DNA from: Marinobacter guineae
GTDB taxonomy: Bacteria > Pseudomonadota > Gammaproteobacteria > Pseudomonadales > Oleiphilaceae
Length of the DNA stretch: 64,000 nucleotides
Direction: 5' to 3'
Assembly: GCF_002744735.1 (NCBI RefSeq)
Contig: NZ_KZ319339.1
Location: forward strand, 868,001 to 932,000
Shown here: piece by piece, positions 1-9,099 of the stretch
Layout of the letters: the number at the start of each line of letters is the position of its first letter
Position numbering within the stretch: the stretch's first letter is position 1
The notes under the pieces: model-generated
Databases searched by the model: none
Told to the model about the DNA's origin: nothing
Seen by the model: only the letters and a program-made list of their open reading frames with translations
Translations under genes and position numbers: made by a program

Positions 1-317
1 GCGGCTCCCGTGGCACTGGTTAATGTTTGCGCAGTAACAGTGAAGTTCTTGCCATCAGCTTGAGTGAGGATAATACCGCTGGTGGCTGCGGCTGTGGCTT
101 CGGCTGTAAAGCCCTCAACGCCCGCGGCAGCAGCCTGCTCATTGATGGCCTGAGCGAATTCAGCCTCGGTTAAGGTGTCAGAGGTAGTGCCCGCTGTCAG
201 AGAAACCGTAAATGAAGTTGTGCCGACGGAAATATCCGCTGAGTAGGTCCGCACTCCAGTACCAGTCGCAGCAGCAATATCTTTGAACCCAAGTTCGTTG
301 ACGTTAGTCGCTGAAAC
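1..317. repeat. left arm of a flagellin inverted repeat
   Basis: Reverse complement of 2056-2372. Reading base by base I find 314 of 317 positions identical, with mismatches at 81, 119 and one near 156. The arm touches the window edge, so the repeat may be longer. It codes for the central variable domain of the left flagellin. Confidence 0.93.
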
Positions 318-998
318 TGAGGTAAGGCCGCTGACGTTGGCATCGTTGATTGCCGCGGCAATCGACTCCGCAGAATCGCTATCGGAAGCACCAACATCCA
401 CCGCTTGACCGGACCCTACCTGAATTTTCAGATCGCCGGCTCCAAGGGCAGCAGTAACATCAGTACCCTCCAACGAAGCAAGAGAACCAATTTGTTCCCT
501 ACGCGTACCCTGCGACAGATCTACACCGATAGTTTGACCAGAATTAGCACCTACCTGGAAATTCTGCTCACCAAAACTACCATCCAAGACTTTAAGACCG
601 TTGAACGCGGTCTGGGTTGAGATACGCTCAACTTCAGCCAGTCGCTGCTGTACTTCCTGATCCAGAGCTTGCCTGTCAGAAGCGCTGTTGGTGGCGTTGG
701 CAGACTGAACCGCGAGATCACGGATACGTTGGAGGTTGTTGGTGATCTCATCCAGGGCGCCTTCTGCCGTCTGGGCAAGGGAGATACCATCGTTGGCATT
801 TCGGGTAGCCACATCCAGGCCACGAATCTGCGACTGGAAACGGGTGGAAATTGCCAGACCAGCCGCATCGTCTTTGGCAGAGTTGATCCGCAGGCCGGAA
901 GACAGACGCTCGAGAGCCTGGTTGCTCAGATCCTGAGACTTTTGAAGCTGATTTTGCGCGCTCAGAGACGCTACGTTTGTGTTGATACCGAGAGCCAT
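1..998 (-). CDS. fliC: flagellin (partial, C-terminus beyond window)
   Basis: Structural subunit of the flagellar filament. The reading frame starts at ATG 996-998, preceded by a good AGGAG site, and is open to base 1, so 332 codons are visible. The N-terminus [15 protein letters not shown] and the following [16 protein letters not shown] and [16 protein letters not shown] stretches are the conserved flagellin D0/D1 helices. From residue 228 on (bases 1-317) it is almost identical to the divergent flagellin at 1369-2856, while the N-terminal halves differ clearly. Family assignment is certain. Which flagellin (A or B) it is cannot be told. Confidence 0.96.
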   Translation of the reverse strand, partial: MALGINTNVASLSAQNQLQKSQDLSNQALERLSSGLRINSAKDDAAGLAISTRFQSQIRGLDVATRNANDGISLAQTAEGALDEITNNLQRIRDLAVQSANATNSASDRQALDQEVQQRLAEVERISTQTAFNGLKVLDGSFGEQNFQVGANSGQTIGVDLSQGTRREQIGSLASLEGTDVTAALGAGDLKIQVGSGQAVDVGASDSDSAESIAAAINDANVSGLTSVSATNVNELGFKDIAAATGTGVRTYSADISVGTTSFTVSLTAGTTSDTLTEAEFAQAINEQAAAAGVEGFTAEATAAATSGIILTQADGKNFTVTAQTLTSATGA

Positions 999-1368
999 GA
1001 TGCTTCTCCTAAAACTGGTTAGTCTTTCTGGAAAGAGGTCTGACGCTTGCTTTCATTTCTGGTGCGCCGCCCTGCTGAAGTGCTTAACGACCCGCCCTGA
1101 CAAACCTTGAGAAAAGATTTCGGCTTTATTGTAATTAATTGTAAAGCGGCAAAGGGCTTCCGCTGTCCTACGGCAAAAGACCGGTTGGCCCGGTTAATTG
1201 AAACCTTTTAGTGAACTTATAGTTCTTAAAAAACAGCCTGTTAAATCGTTAAAATAAAATTGGCATAGACTTCGCTTGATATCCGGCATAACGGAAATTT
1301 TACGAACATCCGTCGCCAGGTTTCCAGCAGGATACCGGCTCCCGGAATCTCTGAGCAGGAGAAATATC
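999..1368. other. divergent flagellin promoter region
   Basis: A 370-bp gap between divergent flagellin genes. It holds a clear sigma-54 site for the right gene (1261-1276). For the left gene, a weak sigma-28-like site can be read on the minus strand: GCCGAAAT at 1117-1124, a 15-bp spacer, and TACA at 1140-1143. That would give a leader of roughly 110 nt. No other gene is visible. Confidence 0.5.
1261..1276 (+). promoter_or_regulatory. sigma-54 promoter of the right flagellin gene
   Basis: TGGCATAGACTTCGCT has the diagnostic GG (1262-1263), ten bases, then GC (1274-1275), close to the consensus TGGCAC-N5-TTGCT. It lies about 95 bp before the ATG, with an AT-rich stretch upstream. Flagellar RpoN promoters are usually driven by a FleQ/FlrC-type activator, which is inferred here. 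Confidence 0.75.
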
Positions 1369-2856
1369 ATGCCCCAAGTCATCAATACGAATATAGCTTC
1401 GCTAAATGCCCAACGGAATCTCAACCAATCACAGAGCGCGGCAAATGTCGCTTTCGAACGATTATCCTCCGGCCTCAGAATCAACTCGGCAAAGGACGAT
1501 GCGGCTGGATTGGCTATTTCCACTCGTTTCGAGTCTCAGATATCAGGTCTGAATGTCGCTCAACGCAATGCCAGCGATGGAATATCGCTGGCACAGACGA
1601 CAGAGGGCGCCCTGGATGAAGTGACGAACAATCTCCAGCGCATACGGGACTTGGCGGTGCAGTCTGCCAACGCCACCAACAGCGCTTCGGACCGACTTGC
1701 GCTCGACCAGGAGGTGCAGCAGCGTATTGAGGAAATCGCGCGGATAGCGGACCAGACAACCTTTAACGGACTCAAGGTCTTGGATGGGTCTTTTGGTGAA
1801 CAAGACTTTCAGGTAGGCGCGAACGCTGGCGACACGATTAGCGTCAACCTAACCAAGGGCTCCCGGGCTGACCAAATCGGATCTCTGGCTGTTTCAGGTC
1901 CGAGGCAAGTTGGTAATACTGGACTAGCAGACAACGATCTAACCATTGCAGTTGGTGATAGCGAAGCTTTCCCAGTTCCTGGCACCGGTACCGACTCGTC
2001 AGCCAAGGCCAAAGCCGAAGCAATAGATTCGGCGAACATTCCTGGCCTTCCAACTGTTTCAGCGACTAACGTCAACGAACTTGGGTTCAAAGATATTGCT
2101 GCTGCGACTGGTACTGGAGTGCGGACCTACTCAGCGGATATTTCCGTCGGCACAACTTCATTTACGGTTTCTCTGACAGCGGGCACTACCTCTGACACCT
2201 TAACCGAGGCTGAATTTGCTCAGGCCATCAATGAGCAGGCTGCTGCCGCGGGCATTGAGGGCTTTACAGCCGAAGCCACAGCCGCAGCCACTAGCGGTAT
2301 TATCCTCACTCAAGCTGATGGCAAGAACTTCACTGTTACTGCGCAAACATTAACCAGTGCCACGGGAGCCGCCGCAATTGGAACCACAGGCTTTACTGCG
2401 GCAGCTGTCGGGACGGTCGGTTCAGCGGCAACCCAGCGAGGCCAGATCACCATTGAGGCTCTTGAAACTATTACTATTGGCGGGACGGCTCCTGAAAAAG
2501 CAGGCTTTCTGGCCGGGGGGGAAACGATCGCTGTCAGCGGGAGCCTTGAAGAAGTAAACATCAAGACTGTGGTTGGCGCTAACGATGCGATTAAACGCGT
2601 CGATTCAGCCCTGACAACCATCAATGCTATCCGCAGTGAGCTGGGTGCGGTTCAAAACCGGTTTGAATCCACAATTTCCAACCTGAGCACAACGTCAGAG
2701 AATCTGGCAGCTGCAAACAGCCGGATCAGAGACGCAGATTTTGCCGCCGAAACCGCTGAACTGGCCAGGACGCAGGTGCTTCAGCAAGCCGGGCTGTCGG
2801 TACTATCTCAGGCCAATGCTCGCCCCCAACAGGTGCTTCAGTTGCTTCAAGGCTAA
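1369..2856 (+). CDS. fliC: flagellin
   Basis: Second flagellin, 495 residues. The start is the ATG at 1369, preceded by GAGCAGGAGA; the frame is open further upstream, but this is where flagellin homology begins ([15 protein letters not shown]). Conserved D0/D1 helices lie at both ends; the C-terminus shows [17 protein letters not shown] and ends QQVLQLLQG. The middle (about residues 190-400) is a rather long, Ala/Thr/Gly-rich variable domain. Residues 230-335 are encoded by the segment shared with the left flagellin. A sigma-54 promoter precedes it and the Maf glycosyltransferase gene follows, so the surface of this domain is a likely glycosylation target. Confidence 0.97.
   Translation: MPQVINTNIASLNAQRNLNQSQSAANVAFERLSSGLRINSAKDDAAGLAISTRFESQISGLNVAQRNASDGISLAQTTEGALDEVTNNLQRIRDLAVQSANATNSASDRLALDQEVQQRIEEIARIADQTTFNGLKVLDGSFGEQDFQVGANAGDTISVNLTKGSRADQIGSLAVSGPRQVGNTGLADNDLTIAVGDSEAFPVPGTGTDSSAKAKAEAIDSANIPGLPTVSATNVNELGFKDIAAATGTGVRTYSADISVGTTSFTVSLTAGTTSDTLTEAEFAQAINEQAAAAGIEGFTAEATAAATSGIILTQADGKNFTVTAQTLTSATGAAAIGTTGFTAAAVGTVGSAATQRGQITIEALETITIGGTAPEKAGFLAGGETIAVSGSLEEVNIKTVVGANDAIKRVDSALTTINAIRSELGAVQNRFESTISNLSTTSENLAAANSRIRDADFAAETAELARTQVLQQAGLSVLSQANARPQQVLQLLQG
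2056..2372. repeat. right arm of a flagellin inverted repeat
   Basis: Reverse-complement partner of 1-317 (314/317 identical). The boundary is sharp at 2056, just before the codons for SATNVNEL; upstream of it the two genes differ in most codons. Confidence 0.93.
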
Positions 2857-2890
2857 AAAGCAACGTAACCAGACAATCCATTGAATGTGG

Positions 2891-2921
2891 CTGCCCTCCT
2901 CTTAACAAGGGGCAAGGGCAG
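2891..2921 (+). terminator. weak hairpin after flagellin
   Basis: CTGCCCT (2891-2897) pairs with AGGGCAG (2915-2921), with a further CCTC/GGGG pairing possible inside the loop. No U-tract follows, so this is at best a weak terminator or an mRNA-stabilising end structure. Confidence 0.3.
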
Positions 2922-2964
2922 TCCCTCGAAGTCTGTGTGTTATGCTTTAAGATAAAAGTTCATT

Positions 2965-2972
2965 GCCGATTT
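2965..2972 (+). promoter_or_regulatory. possible sigma-28 minus-10 box before the maf gene
   Basis: GCCGATTT resembles the FliA minus-10 box GCCGATAA. The upstream TTTAAGAT (2946-2953) is a poor minus-35 box. If used, transcription would start near 2980, which favours the GTG at 3013 as translation start. Confidence 0.3.
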
Positions 2973-3012
2973 TTGCAACATGGGCGATGCGAATACCCTT
3001 TCGGAGGAAAAT

Positions 3013-5088
3013 GTGAACTCTCCTGGCCAGACTCTCAACCCAGCCCTCGCTTTTGCGCAACGGCGGACCAAAAATCTTTCATTCTTCCGGAAGGCCTACC
3101 CGGCAATATATAGTTACTTTAAAGACTACCGTATGACTAGAGCTGAGGTCGTCATTAGCGCCAAAGAGGACGAGGTAGACCTCTGGATAGACGGCAAGTC
3201 TTTATATAACGGCCAAGGACGGTCCCGTGCAAAACAAGGAGTTGAGTTGTTCAAAGCGACCTTCTCCCCTGGCTCAAAGATCCCATCACTTCAACCACCA
3301 TGGCCGGGGGACTATTATCACCCAAGATTTGCGCACATGGCAGTTGATAATCTGTCACGCCTCTCCCCACTCAGGCGTGAGGAGTTTACGGGCTATCCTA
3401 TTCCTAACTTCTATCCGTTGGTTGTATTTCAGGGAGTTGGCCTGGGATTTCAGATCGAGCAGCTCATCGAATCGTCTGATGTTGAAAACTGCATTATCCT
3501 GGAGCCCGATGTCGAAATATTTGCTGCGAGCCTGCTGACTGTCGATTGGGAGAAGATCTGTAAGAGCTTTCCAAATTCCGGCCAATCTTTGAGGTTTCTT
3601 ATAGGAGCAGAACATTCCGAAGAGGGTCTCTGGGAACCTCTGCTCAGAAACCTGCTCCATTTTTCTCCTATTTTTCCTTTGATGAATTTCTTTCTCAATG
3701 AGAGAGGAGATCCGGTTATGGACCAGGTGGCGAGCCGCCTGAATCGTGAGGCTGTCGTTTCGCTTATGGTATGGGGACATTACGACGACGAAGTCCGTCA
3801 AATCAATAACGCACTTCATGCCTTCCACAACAATATAAGAGTCATTCCCGACAGAGGCAGTCTTGATTCCGATGTCCCAGTCTTTATCGTTGGCAGCGGC
3901 CCCTCTCTTGACGATCGACTCAACGATATCAAGAGAGTGCGAGAGAAAGTTCTGATTGTCAGTGCCGGCACAGGACTTCGCGCTTTACTGGAAAGTGGCA
4001 TTTATCCCGACTTTCATGTCGAACTGGAGTCCGACTACATGAATTACCGGGTGCTTTCATCTTATGACAGAAAAAAATTAAAAAAGATCTGCATTGTTGC
4101 TGCCTCTCAGATCTGCCCTCTCATTTGGGATCTTTTTGGCGACCAGAGGTTATACTTCAAGAAAGAAAGCCCGATTAGTGGTTTGTTTGGTAATCCAGAG
4201 TCAACCATCTCGTACGGGACTCCAACATGTACCAACGCCGCCCTGGCCCTATGCTCTCAAATGGGACTGCGCAATATTTTTCTTTTTGGCACAGATTATG
4301 GTTTTCGCGACAATGCAAAACATCACGCGGGCCAATCGGTTTATATGAAAAGTGAGGATAATACACTTCACACTGAACTTAGCGAAAGCGCCAAAAAAGC
4401 GTTCTCAACCAGTAAAACATTCGCGATAAACGGAGTTAATAATACCAAAGTTCAGACAACATCTACCTATTTTACCGCCAAGCGAAGCGTAGAAAACCTA
4501 ATAAATCTCGAAAAGTCGCGGTCTCCAGAAATTCGCTTTTTTAATTGTTCGGATGGTGCAGAAATCATAGGCGCTAACTGGCTGACACAAAATGACTTTT
4601 TTGAGACCATCAGCGAATATGGCTCAGCCGATAGCCGGGCCAGGACTTTCAATGCGCTCTTTTCATCAGACGCCTTGTCGGTCAAAACCGCTCAATTCGA
4701 ATCTCAACTCCTATCAATAGAAGAGAACCTTCAGGATCTCTATCTAAAAATCTCAAGTATCTTGAAAAACAGAAAGCTACATGGCAAAAAAGATATCACC
4801 AGAGTCACCTGTGAAATAAGCCGCTACGTGGAAGAAAACCTTATAAAGGACAACCCGAGCTTCTACTACATGATTCGGGGTGCTGTCAGACATTTTCTAT
4901 ATGTGGGTTTTGCGCATACATTAGCCATGGAAGATTCTCAAGATGTGAGTCGATTTCTCAAGATCTGGAAAGCCGGTTTTCTTGATTGCCTGAAGGCCCT
5001 TCCAAAGCATTTCCACGAGGTGACCAGTAAAGTCTACGACATGGAAACAGACCCATGGATTTACCAGTCGATCAACGACCCGGAGTGA
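3013..5088 (+). CDS. Maf-type motility accessory factor / flagellin glycosyltransferase (DUF115)
   Basis: A 691-residue cytoplasmic protein of the Maf/DUF115 family, which transfers nonulosonic acids such as pseudaminic acid to flagellin. The core motif VFIVGSGPSLD (near residue 290) is the DUF115 nucleotide-sugar-binding signature, followed by VLIVSAGTGLRALLESGI and the acidic HVELES. I prefer GTG 3013 as start because GGAGG lies 5 nt before it; an in-frame ATG at 2980 has no ribosome site. It sits directly after a flagellin gene, and the pse operon at 25-32 kb could supply its donor. Base composition is more AT-rich than most neighbours, as is common for such genes. Confidence 0.9.
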   Translation: MNSPGQTLNPALAFAQRRTKNLSFFRKAYPAIYSYFKDYRMTRAEVVISAKEDEVDLWIDGKSLYNGQGRSRAKQGVELFKATFSPGSKIPSLQPPWPGDYYHPRFAHMAVDNLSRLSPLRREEFTGYPIPNFYPLVVFQGVGLGFQIEQLIESSDVENCIILEPDVEIFAASLLTVDWEKICKSFPNSGQSLRFLIGAEHSEEGLWEPLLRNLLHFSPIFPLMNFFLNERGDPVMDQVASRLNREAVVSLMVWGHYDDEVRQINNALHAFHNNIRVIPDRGSLDSDVPVFIVGSGPSLDDRLNDIKRVREKVLIVSAGTGLRALLESGIYPDFHVELESDYMNYRVLSSYDRKKLKKICIVAASQICPLIWDLFGDQRLYFKKESPISGLFGNPESTISYGTPTCTNAALALCSQMGLRNIFLFGTDYGFRDNAKHHAGQSVYMKSEDNTLHTELSESAKKAFSTSKTFAINGVNNTKVQTTSTYFTAKRSVENLINLEKSRSPEIRFFNCSDGAEIIGANWLTQNDFFETISEYGSADSRARTFNALFSSDALSVKTAQFESQLLSIEENLQDLYLKISSILKNRKLHGKKDITRVTCEISRYVEENLIKDNPSFYYMIRGAVRHFLYVGFAHTLAMEDSQDVSRFLKIWKAGFLDCLKALPKHFHEVTSKVYDMETDPWIYQSINDPE

Positions 5089-5161
5089 TCTTTCGTGTTG
5101 GCATCTGGATGCTCAGAATAATCTTAGCTACTTGGCACATCGACTTGGCTGCCCGAATGAT

Positions 5162-5400
5162 CTACCCGGCGAAAAAAATAGAATCGAGCTCTTCCTTTAA
5201 TCCAAAATAGGAGGCCGCCATCAAGGCAGCAGAGAGACCTTGATCAAAAGTCACCAGAAATCCAGATCGCTTGATTCATCAAGTCGTCCGGTGACAGCCG
5301 ACCCGAAAGCGGCAAGGGCGTTCACATTATACTTACGGCAAAGCTGCTCCACCTCTTTTGGTTGATCTGTCAGGATAACTGGAAACCCGGAATTCGCCAT
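5162..5400 (-). pseudogene. frameshifted MNT-type nucleotidyltransferase remnant
   Basis: On the minus strand, ATG 5398-5400 opens a frame reading MANSGFPVILTD, then NVNALAAFGSAVTGRLDE and SSDLDF. This is the GS-X10-DxD signature of minimal nucleotidyltransferases (MntA antitoxin-like). The frame then hits a stop, but shifting by one base near 5255 restores LVTFDQG and SYFGLKEELDSIF, ending in a stop at 5162. One base seems to have been lost. The remainder (about half a normal MNT domain) and any HEPN partner are missing. Confidence 0.6.
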
Positions 5401-5450
5401 TCCCGCTCCCTCAAGGGTTTTCCCCTCTTCGGGCTCTCCAACCTACGAAC

Positions 5451-5466
5451 TGGCACACCTTTCGCA
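5451..5466 (+). promoter_or_regulatory. sigma-54 promoter
   Basis: TGGCACACCTTTCGCA has GG at 5452-5453, ten bases, and GC at 5464-5465, with a perfect TGGCAC half. It would start transcription near 5478, about 75 nt before the TPR gene, placing that gene under the same RpoN control as the flagellin. Confidence 0.7.
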
Positions 5467-5551
5467 ACACCTCCCCCAAAGCACGGCAAACCGTCAAAAA
5501 AACTGCAGACCTTTGCCGCTCCCAATTGCGGCTGGTATCACGAGGTGTCCC

Positions 5552-7552
5552 ATGCAAGCCAAGCATCAAGTCCAGGTATCCCAATCCCAACAGGCCCAGG
5601 TTGCCCGCCTGATTCTGCAAGCCAATCTTGCCTATGGGGAATCCAACAGCAACGGCCTAAGCCATATTCAGCGGCTGAAAGCTCGCCACGAGTGCCGGGG
5701 ATACCTGAACGACGCTCTGGTGCTTGAGCCTGAAAACGCGAGCGCTTTGGGCCTGCTGGGGCGGGTTGAGATGGACGACGGGCAGCTTGAGAAAGCTCAC
5801 ACCCTGTTCAATGCCAGCCTGGATCAGCAGCCCGGTCAGGCACAGCAGTATTGCAACCTGGGCTACTGGGCCCTGAAAACCGAACGGCCCGCGCTGGGGG
5901 AGCAGTATTTCCTGCAGGCTCTGGACTGCGACCGGCAATCCGCCGCCGCTTTCTGTGGCGTTGCCCATTCCAAACGCTTGCAGGGCCAGTTCGATGTGGC
6001 CTACCTGCATTACCGCAAACTGCTGGAAACCGGCGCTGAGTGGGAATCCGTGTACAGCGGCATGCTCACCTGCGCCCAGCATCTGGACGTGAACAAAGCT
6101 GATTCCGCCCTGGCCCAGGATGCCATCACCCTGCTCCAGCGGGATGGTTTGCCCCATCAGGAGCTTGGCCGCTTCGTGGGCGCGATCATTTACCTGCAGT
6201 ACGATCTGGATAACCCGGACGCGCAGATCTTTCTGGAAGCCGCTAGCGAAGATGAGCTGCTGATCCTGGCCCTCCAGAAAACCCTGATGCCCAACCCGGC
6301 AGTGGAAGAACTGGTCACCATGCTGCGCAGGGCCATTATCGCTGAAGTGGCGCAAACCGTTGAACTTCGGGACGAGCTTCAGCGTCTCTCTCTGGCTATC
6401 GCCCAGTATGCAGACAGGACCGGTTATGCCCTGTCTGCCGAAGATGACGAAGAGCGACTGGTTTCCGCCATCAACGACAGTATCCAGGCGCAATTCGCCC
6501 TGGGCGAGGAGCAGGACACGTTGATCGGCTCCCTGATGGTCAGCGCCATGTACGGCGCCCTCTTCCACCAACAGTTTGCCGTCCAGCTGGGCCAGTGGAA
6601 CCTTGTGGACTGGCCCCTGGCGCTTCAGCCAGTTCTGGCCGCCAGCTACTATGACAGGGCCGAAGAAGAAGCCATCAAGCAAAACTTCGATGAGAAAGCC
6701 GAAGAACTCTGCATGGATAAAACTGACGTGCCCCAGGCCTGGCCGGCCTGGTCGCAGCTGGCTAATCGGACAGAAAGCAGCCTGAAAACCCTGATGGCAA
6801 CCGAATTGGGCCTGGCTACCGACAACCTTCCGGCCACTCTGCGCATCATGGTCTGCGGCGCCCAGTCCGGCCAGCGCGCCATGGAACTGGCCAGCTACCT
6901 GGATGACGTGGAAGTGATCGCGGTGGACGAATCACTGGCCAACATTGCGAAGGCCACCCGCATGGCCAGCGAGATAGGCATGGACAACATCGTGTTCTGG
7001 CCCTGGTCCATCGCCCAGCGTTTTGTGGCGGATGGTCACCAGGTGCACTGGATTGAAGTCGGCCGCCTGCCCTCGCCGGCCATGACCACCCTGTCACTGG
7101 CGGCACTGGTAAACGATGCCACCGGCTCCGGCGCCGTCGTTCATATGCATACCGCCGTTGGCGAACAAACCGCAGGTGACAAACAGGTGCGCAACCTGAT
7201 TGCCGACCACAAACTCCAGCCCACCCGCCAGGCCCTGCGCCAGCTCCGCCGGATGGTTCTGGCCAACCGGAAAGACACAACCTGGCAGGAACTGACTTCC
7301 GATGCGGATTTCTATAGCCTAGGCGGCTGCCGCGATCGCTGGTTCCGGCCCCAGGATACCGCCCAGTTGAAAGAGCTGATGGCCATGGTAAGCAATGAAG
7401 TGGAATGGAAGCTGGTAAAAGCCCGGGATATTGATGGGCACAGCCTGGCCACTGGGCCGGTTCAGAAACAGATTCAAGCTGAGGCACTGGGGAGTGAAGT
7501 GCAGAGTTTGATGGGGCAGAATCTGAGTGTTTATTTTTTGAAGCGGCGGTGA
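5552..7552 (+). CDS. TPR protein with a methyltransferase-like C-terminal half
   Basis: A 666-residue protein with no signal peptide. The start is ATG 5552, with GAGG 6 nt before it. Residues about 30-190 form tetratricopeptide repeats (ALVLEPENASALGLLGRVE, PGQAQQYCNLGYWAL and similar). The middle is helical without a known motif. Around residues 430-560 there is a Rossmann-like pattern: LRIMVCGAQSGQ, then VEVIAVDESLANIAKA, resembling motifs I and II of SAM-dependent methyltransferases. Its sigma-54 promoter and its position after flagellin and Maf genes suggest a role in flagellin modification. The catalytic role is inference; it could be a scaffold. Confidence 0.75.
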   Translation: MQAKHQVQVSQSQQAQVARLILQANLAYGESNSNGLSHIQRLKARHECRGYLNDALVLEPENASALGLLGRVEMDDGQLEKAHTLFNASLDQQPGQAQQYCNLGYWALKTERPALGEQYFLQALDCDRQSAAAFCGVAHSKRLQGQFDVAYLHYRKLLETGAEWESVYSGMLTCAQHLDVNKADSALAQDAITLLQRDGLPHQELGRFVGAIIYLQYDLDNPDAQIFLEAASEDELLILALQKTLMPNPAVEELVTMLRRAIIAEVAQTVELRDELQRLSLAIAQYADRTGYALSAEDDEERLVSAINDSIQAQFALGEEQDTLIGSLMVSAMYGALFHQQFAVQLGQWNLVDWPLALQPVLAASYYDRAEEEAIKQNFDEKAEELCMDKTDVPQAWPAWSQLANRTESSLKTLMATELGLATDNLPATLRIMVCGAQSGQRAMELASYLDDVEVIAVDESLANIAKATRMASEIGMDNIVFWPWSIAQRFVADGHQVHWIEVGRLPSPAMTTLSLAALVNDATGSGAVVHMHTAVGEQTAGDKQVRNLIADHKLQPTRQALRQLRRMVLANRKDTTWQELTSDADFYSLGGCRDRWFRPQDTAQLKELMAMVSNEVEWKLVKARDIDGHSLATGPVQKQIQAEALGSEVQSLMGQNLSVYFLKRR

Positions 7553-7562
7553 GCGTGAACCT

Positions 7563-7591
7563 GGGGTCAGATGAAGTTTTCATCTGACCCC
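7563..7591. repeat. GGGGTCAG-family palindrome between convergent genes
   Basis: GGGGTCAGATGAA (7563-7575), a 3-base loop, and TTCATCTGACCCC (7579-7591) form a perfect 13-bp hairpin between the ends of the TPR gene and sbcB. It could stop transcription from both sides, although no T-tract follows. Its ends match the GGGGTCAG...CTGACCCC repeats near 24.06, 51.18 and 54.92 kb. Confidence 0.75.
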
Positions 7592-7604
7592 GCCTCCATG
7601 ATTC

Positions 7605-9050
7605 TCAGATGTACGGAATCAAAGACTCCCCATACAAATGCAAATCCTCCAAAACCCGCCGCTTCTTCGGCGACAATTCCGGGTCCGCCGCCAGGCGCTG
7701 TAATTCCTTGGCGAAGGCCTCCAAAGACCGCCAGCCTTTCTTCGGGTGCATCAGCCGCTGGCTGCGGAACTGTTCCCAACGTTCGAGCTCCTCGCCAGCC
7801 AGGGTGCCCGGGTAATTGCGGGCTCGGTAGCGGAACAGCAATTCCGGCAGGCGATCATCCTCGAAAGTCACTTCCAGTTCACCCAGCGTTTCCACTGGCT
7901 GCTCCAACACCCGGTTTAGTGTCTCCCTGTCAGCCTTGCTGATGAAGCCTCCAGCGTACAGTTGCTCATCCGGATCGGTGAGGTCGCTTTCGTGGGGCTG
8001 GTCAAAGGCCTCCGCAATCCTGCCCGGCAGATCCGGCGCTTTACGCAGCATGGCGAGATTGGCCCTGAGGGTATCGCCATCCAGCGCCAGTTCGTCCAGC
8101 CGTTCCTTCGACAAAGTCGATAGCATGGTCGACGGTGCCAGCACCGGGCACTTGTTCAGCTGCACACCTTTCAGCGGGAATCGGCTAACCCCCTCCCCCA
8201 GTTCCGCCTGGGAAGTAAACACCCGCTCACGAATCTGCTCAGGCGTAGCATTGATCAGCTCGCTCGGGTCTTCCCGCAGGTCGTACACAATTACCAGGTT
8301 CTTGTTGGTGGGATGATCGGCCACCGGGGCAACCAGGGCGCAGCATCCGCGAGTGGCGGGGTACTTGGCGGATATGTGGAATACCGGCTTCATGGTAGCG
8401 GTGTCCAGCATGGCCCTGGCGGAGTGCTTGTCTTTATTCTGAAGCACAAAATCAAACAGCTTCGGCTGTTTCTGCTTGATCAGCTTCGCCACCGCAAGGG
8501 TCGCCTCAACGTCCGACATGGCATCGTGGGCGGCTTCGTGGGCGATGCCATTGGCAACCGTCAGCGCCTCCAGCTTGAAACTGGGGCTGCCGTCGTCCTT
8601 GCGGGGCCAGTTGATGCCTTCCGGGCGCAACGCGTAGGTCAGTCGCACCATATCGATGATGTCCCAGCGGGAATTGCCGTTCTGCCATTCCCGGGCATAG
8701 GGATCGCGCAGGTTACGGTACAGCGTGTGACGGGTCACTTCGTCGTCAAAGCGCAGGCTGTTGTAGCCCACCACGCAGGTGCCCGGCTGGCTGAAGGCTT
8801 CGTTGATCTGGGCGATAAATTCCGCCTCGGGGAAACCGTCTTCCAGGGCTTTTTGCGGGGTAATGCCGGTAATCAGGCAGGCTTCCGGTGATGGCAGGTA
8901 ATCATCCGCCGGCTTGCAGTAAATCACCAGCGGATCTTCGATGATGTTGAGGTCCGCATCCGTCCGCACACCGGCAAACTGGGAAGGCCTGTCGTGAACC
9001 GGGTCTACGCCGAAGGTTTCGTAATCGTGCCAATAGAACGAGCGGATCAA
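7605..9050 (-). CDS. sbcB: exodeoxyribonuclease I
   Basis: Processive 3'-5' single-strand DNA exonuclease acting in recombination and mismatch repair. 481 residues, the usual length. The DEDDh exonuclease domain is clear: FYWHDYETFG (Exo I motif with D and E), GYNSLRFDDEV, and HDAMSDVEAT near residue 185, followed by the SH3-like and C-terminal helical domains. The frame opens at TTG 9048-9050 with GGCAGGAG about 9 nt upstream; I see no better ATG. The ribosome site lies in one arm of a hairpin (9060-9091). Confidence 0.95.
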   Translation of the reverse strand: MIRSFYWHDYETFGVDPVHDRPSQFAGVRTDADLNIIEDPLVIYCKPADDYLPSPEACLITGITPQKALEDGFPEAEFIAQINEAFSQPGTCVVGYNSLRFDDEVTRHTLYRNLRDPYAREWQNGNSRWDIIDMVRLTYALRPEGINWPRKDDGSPSFKLEALTVANGIAHEAAHDAMSDVEATLAVAKLIKQKQPKLFDFVLQNKDKHSARAMLDTATMKPVFHISAKYPATRGCCALVAPVADHPTNKNLVIVYDLREDPSELINATPEQIRERVFTSQAELGEGVSRFPLKGVQLNKCPVLAPSTMLSTLSKERLDELALDGDTLRANLAMLRKAPDLPGRIAEAFDQPHESDLTDPDEQLYAGGFISKADRETLNRVLEQPVETLGELEVTFEDDRLPELLFRYRARNYPGTLAGEELERWEQFRSQRLMHPKKGWRSLEAFAKELQRLAADPELSPKKRRVLEDLHLYGESLIPYI

Positions 9051-9059
9051 GGGACTGAG

Positions 9060-9091
9060 CTCCTGCCAAATGGGTTTCCAACTGGCAGGAG
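9060..9091 (-). promoter_or_regulatory. hairpin covering the sbcB ribosome site
   Basis: CTCCTGCCA (9060-9068) and TGGCAGGAG (9083-9091) form a perfect 9-bp stem with a 14-base loop. On the sbcB transcript the AGGAG site is paired in the stem. It also lies just after the stop of the upstream gene, so it could be that gene's terminator, though the T-run is short. Confidence 0.5.
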
Positions 9092-9099
9092 TTTAGCAT

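Noticed and set aside
5133..5150. TGGCACATCGACTTGGCT as a sigma-54 site
   Set aside because: The GC at the minus-12 position is missing (GG-N10 is followed by TG), and no gene lies at a suitable distance.
5657..6682. A 341-codon open frame opposite the TPR gene
   Set aside because: Shadow frame. The plus-strand frame has a sigma-54 promoter, a ribosome site and TPR motifs.
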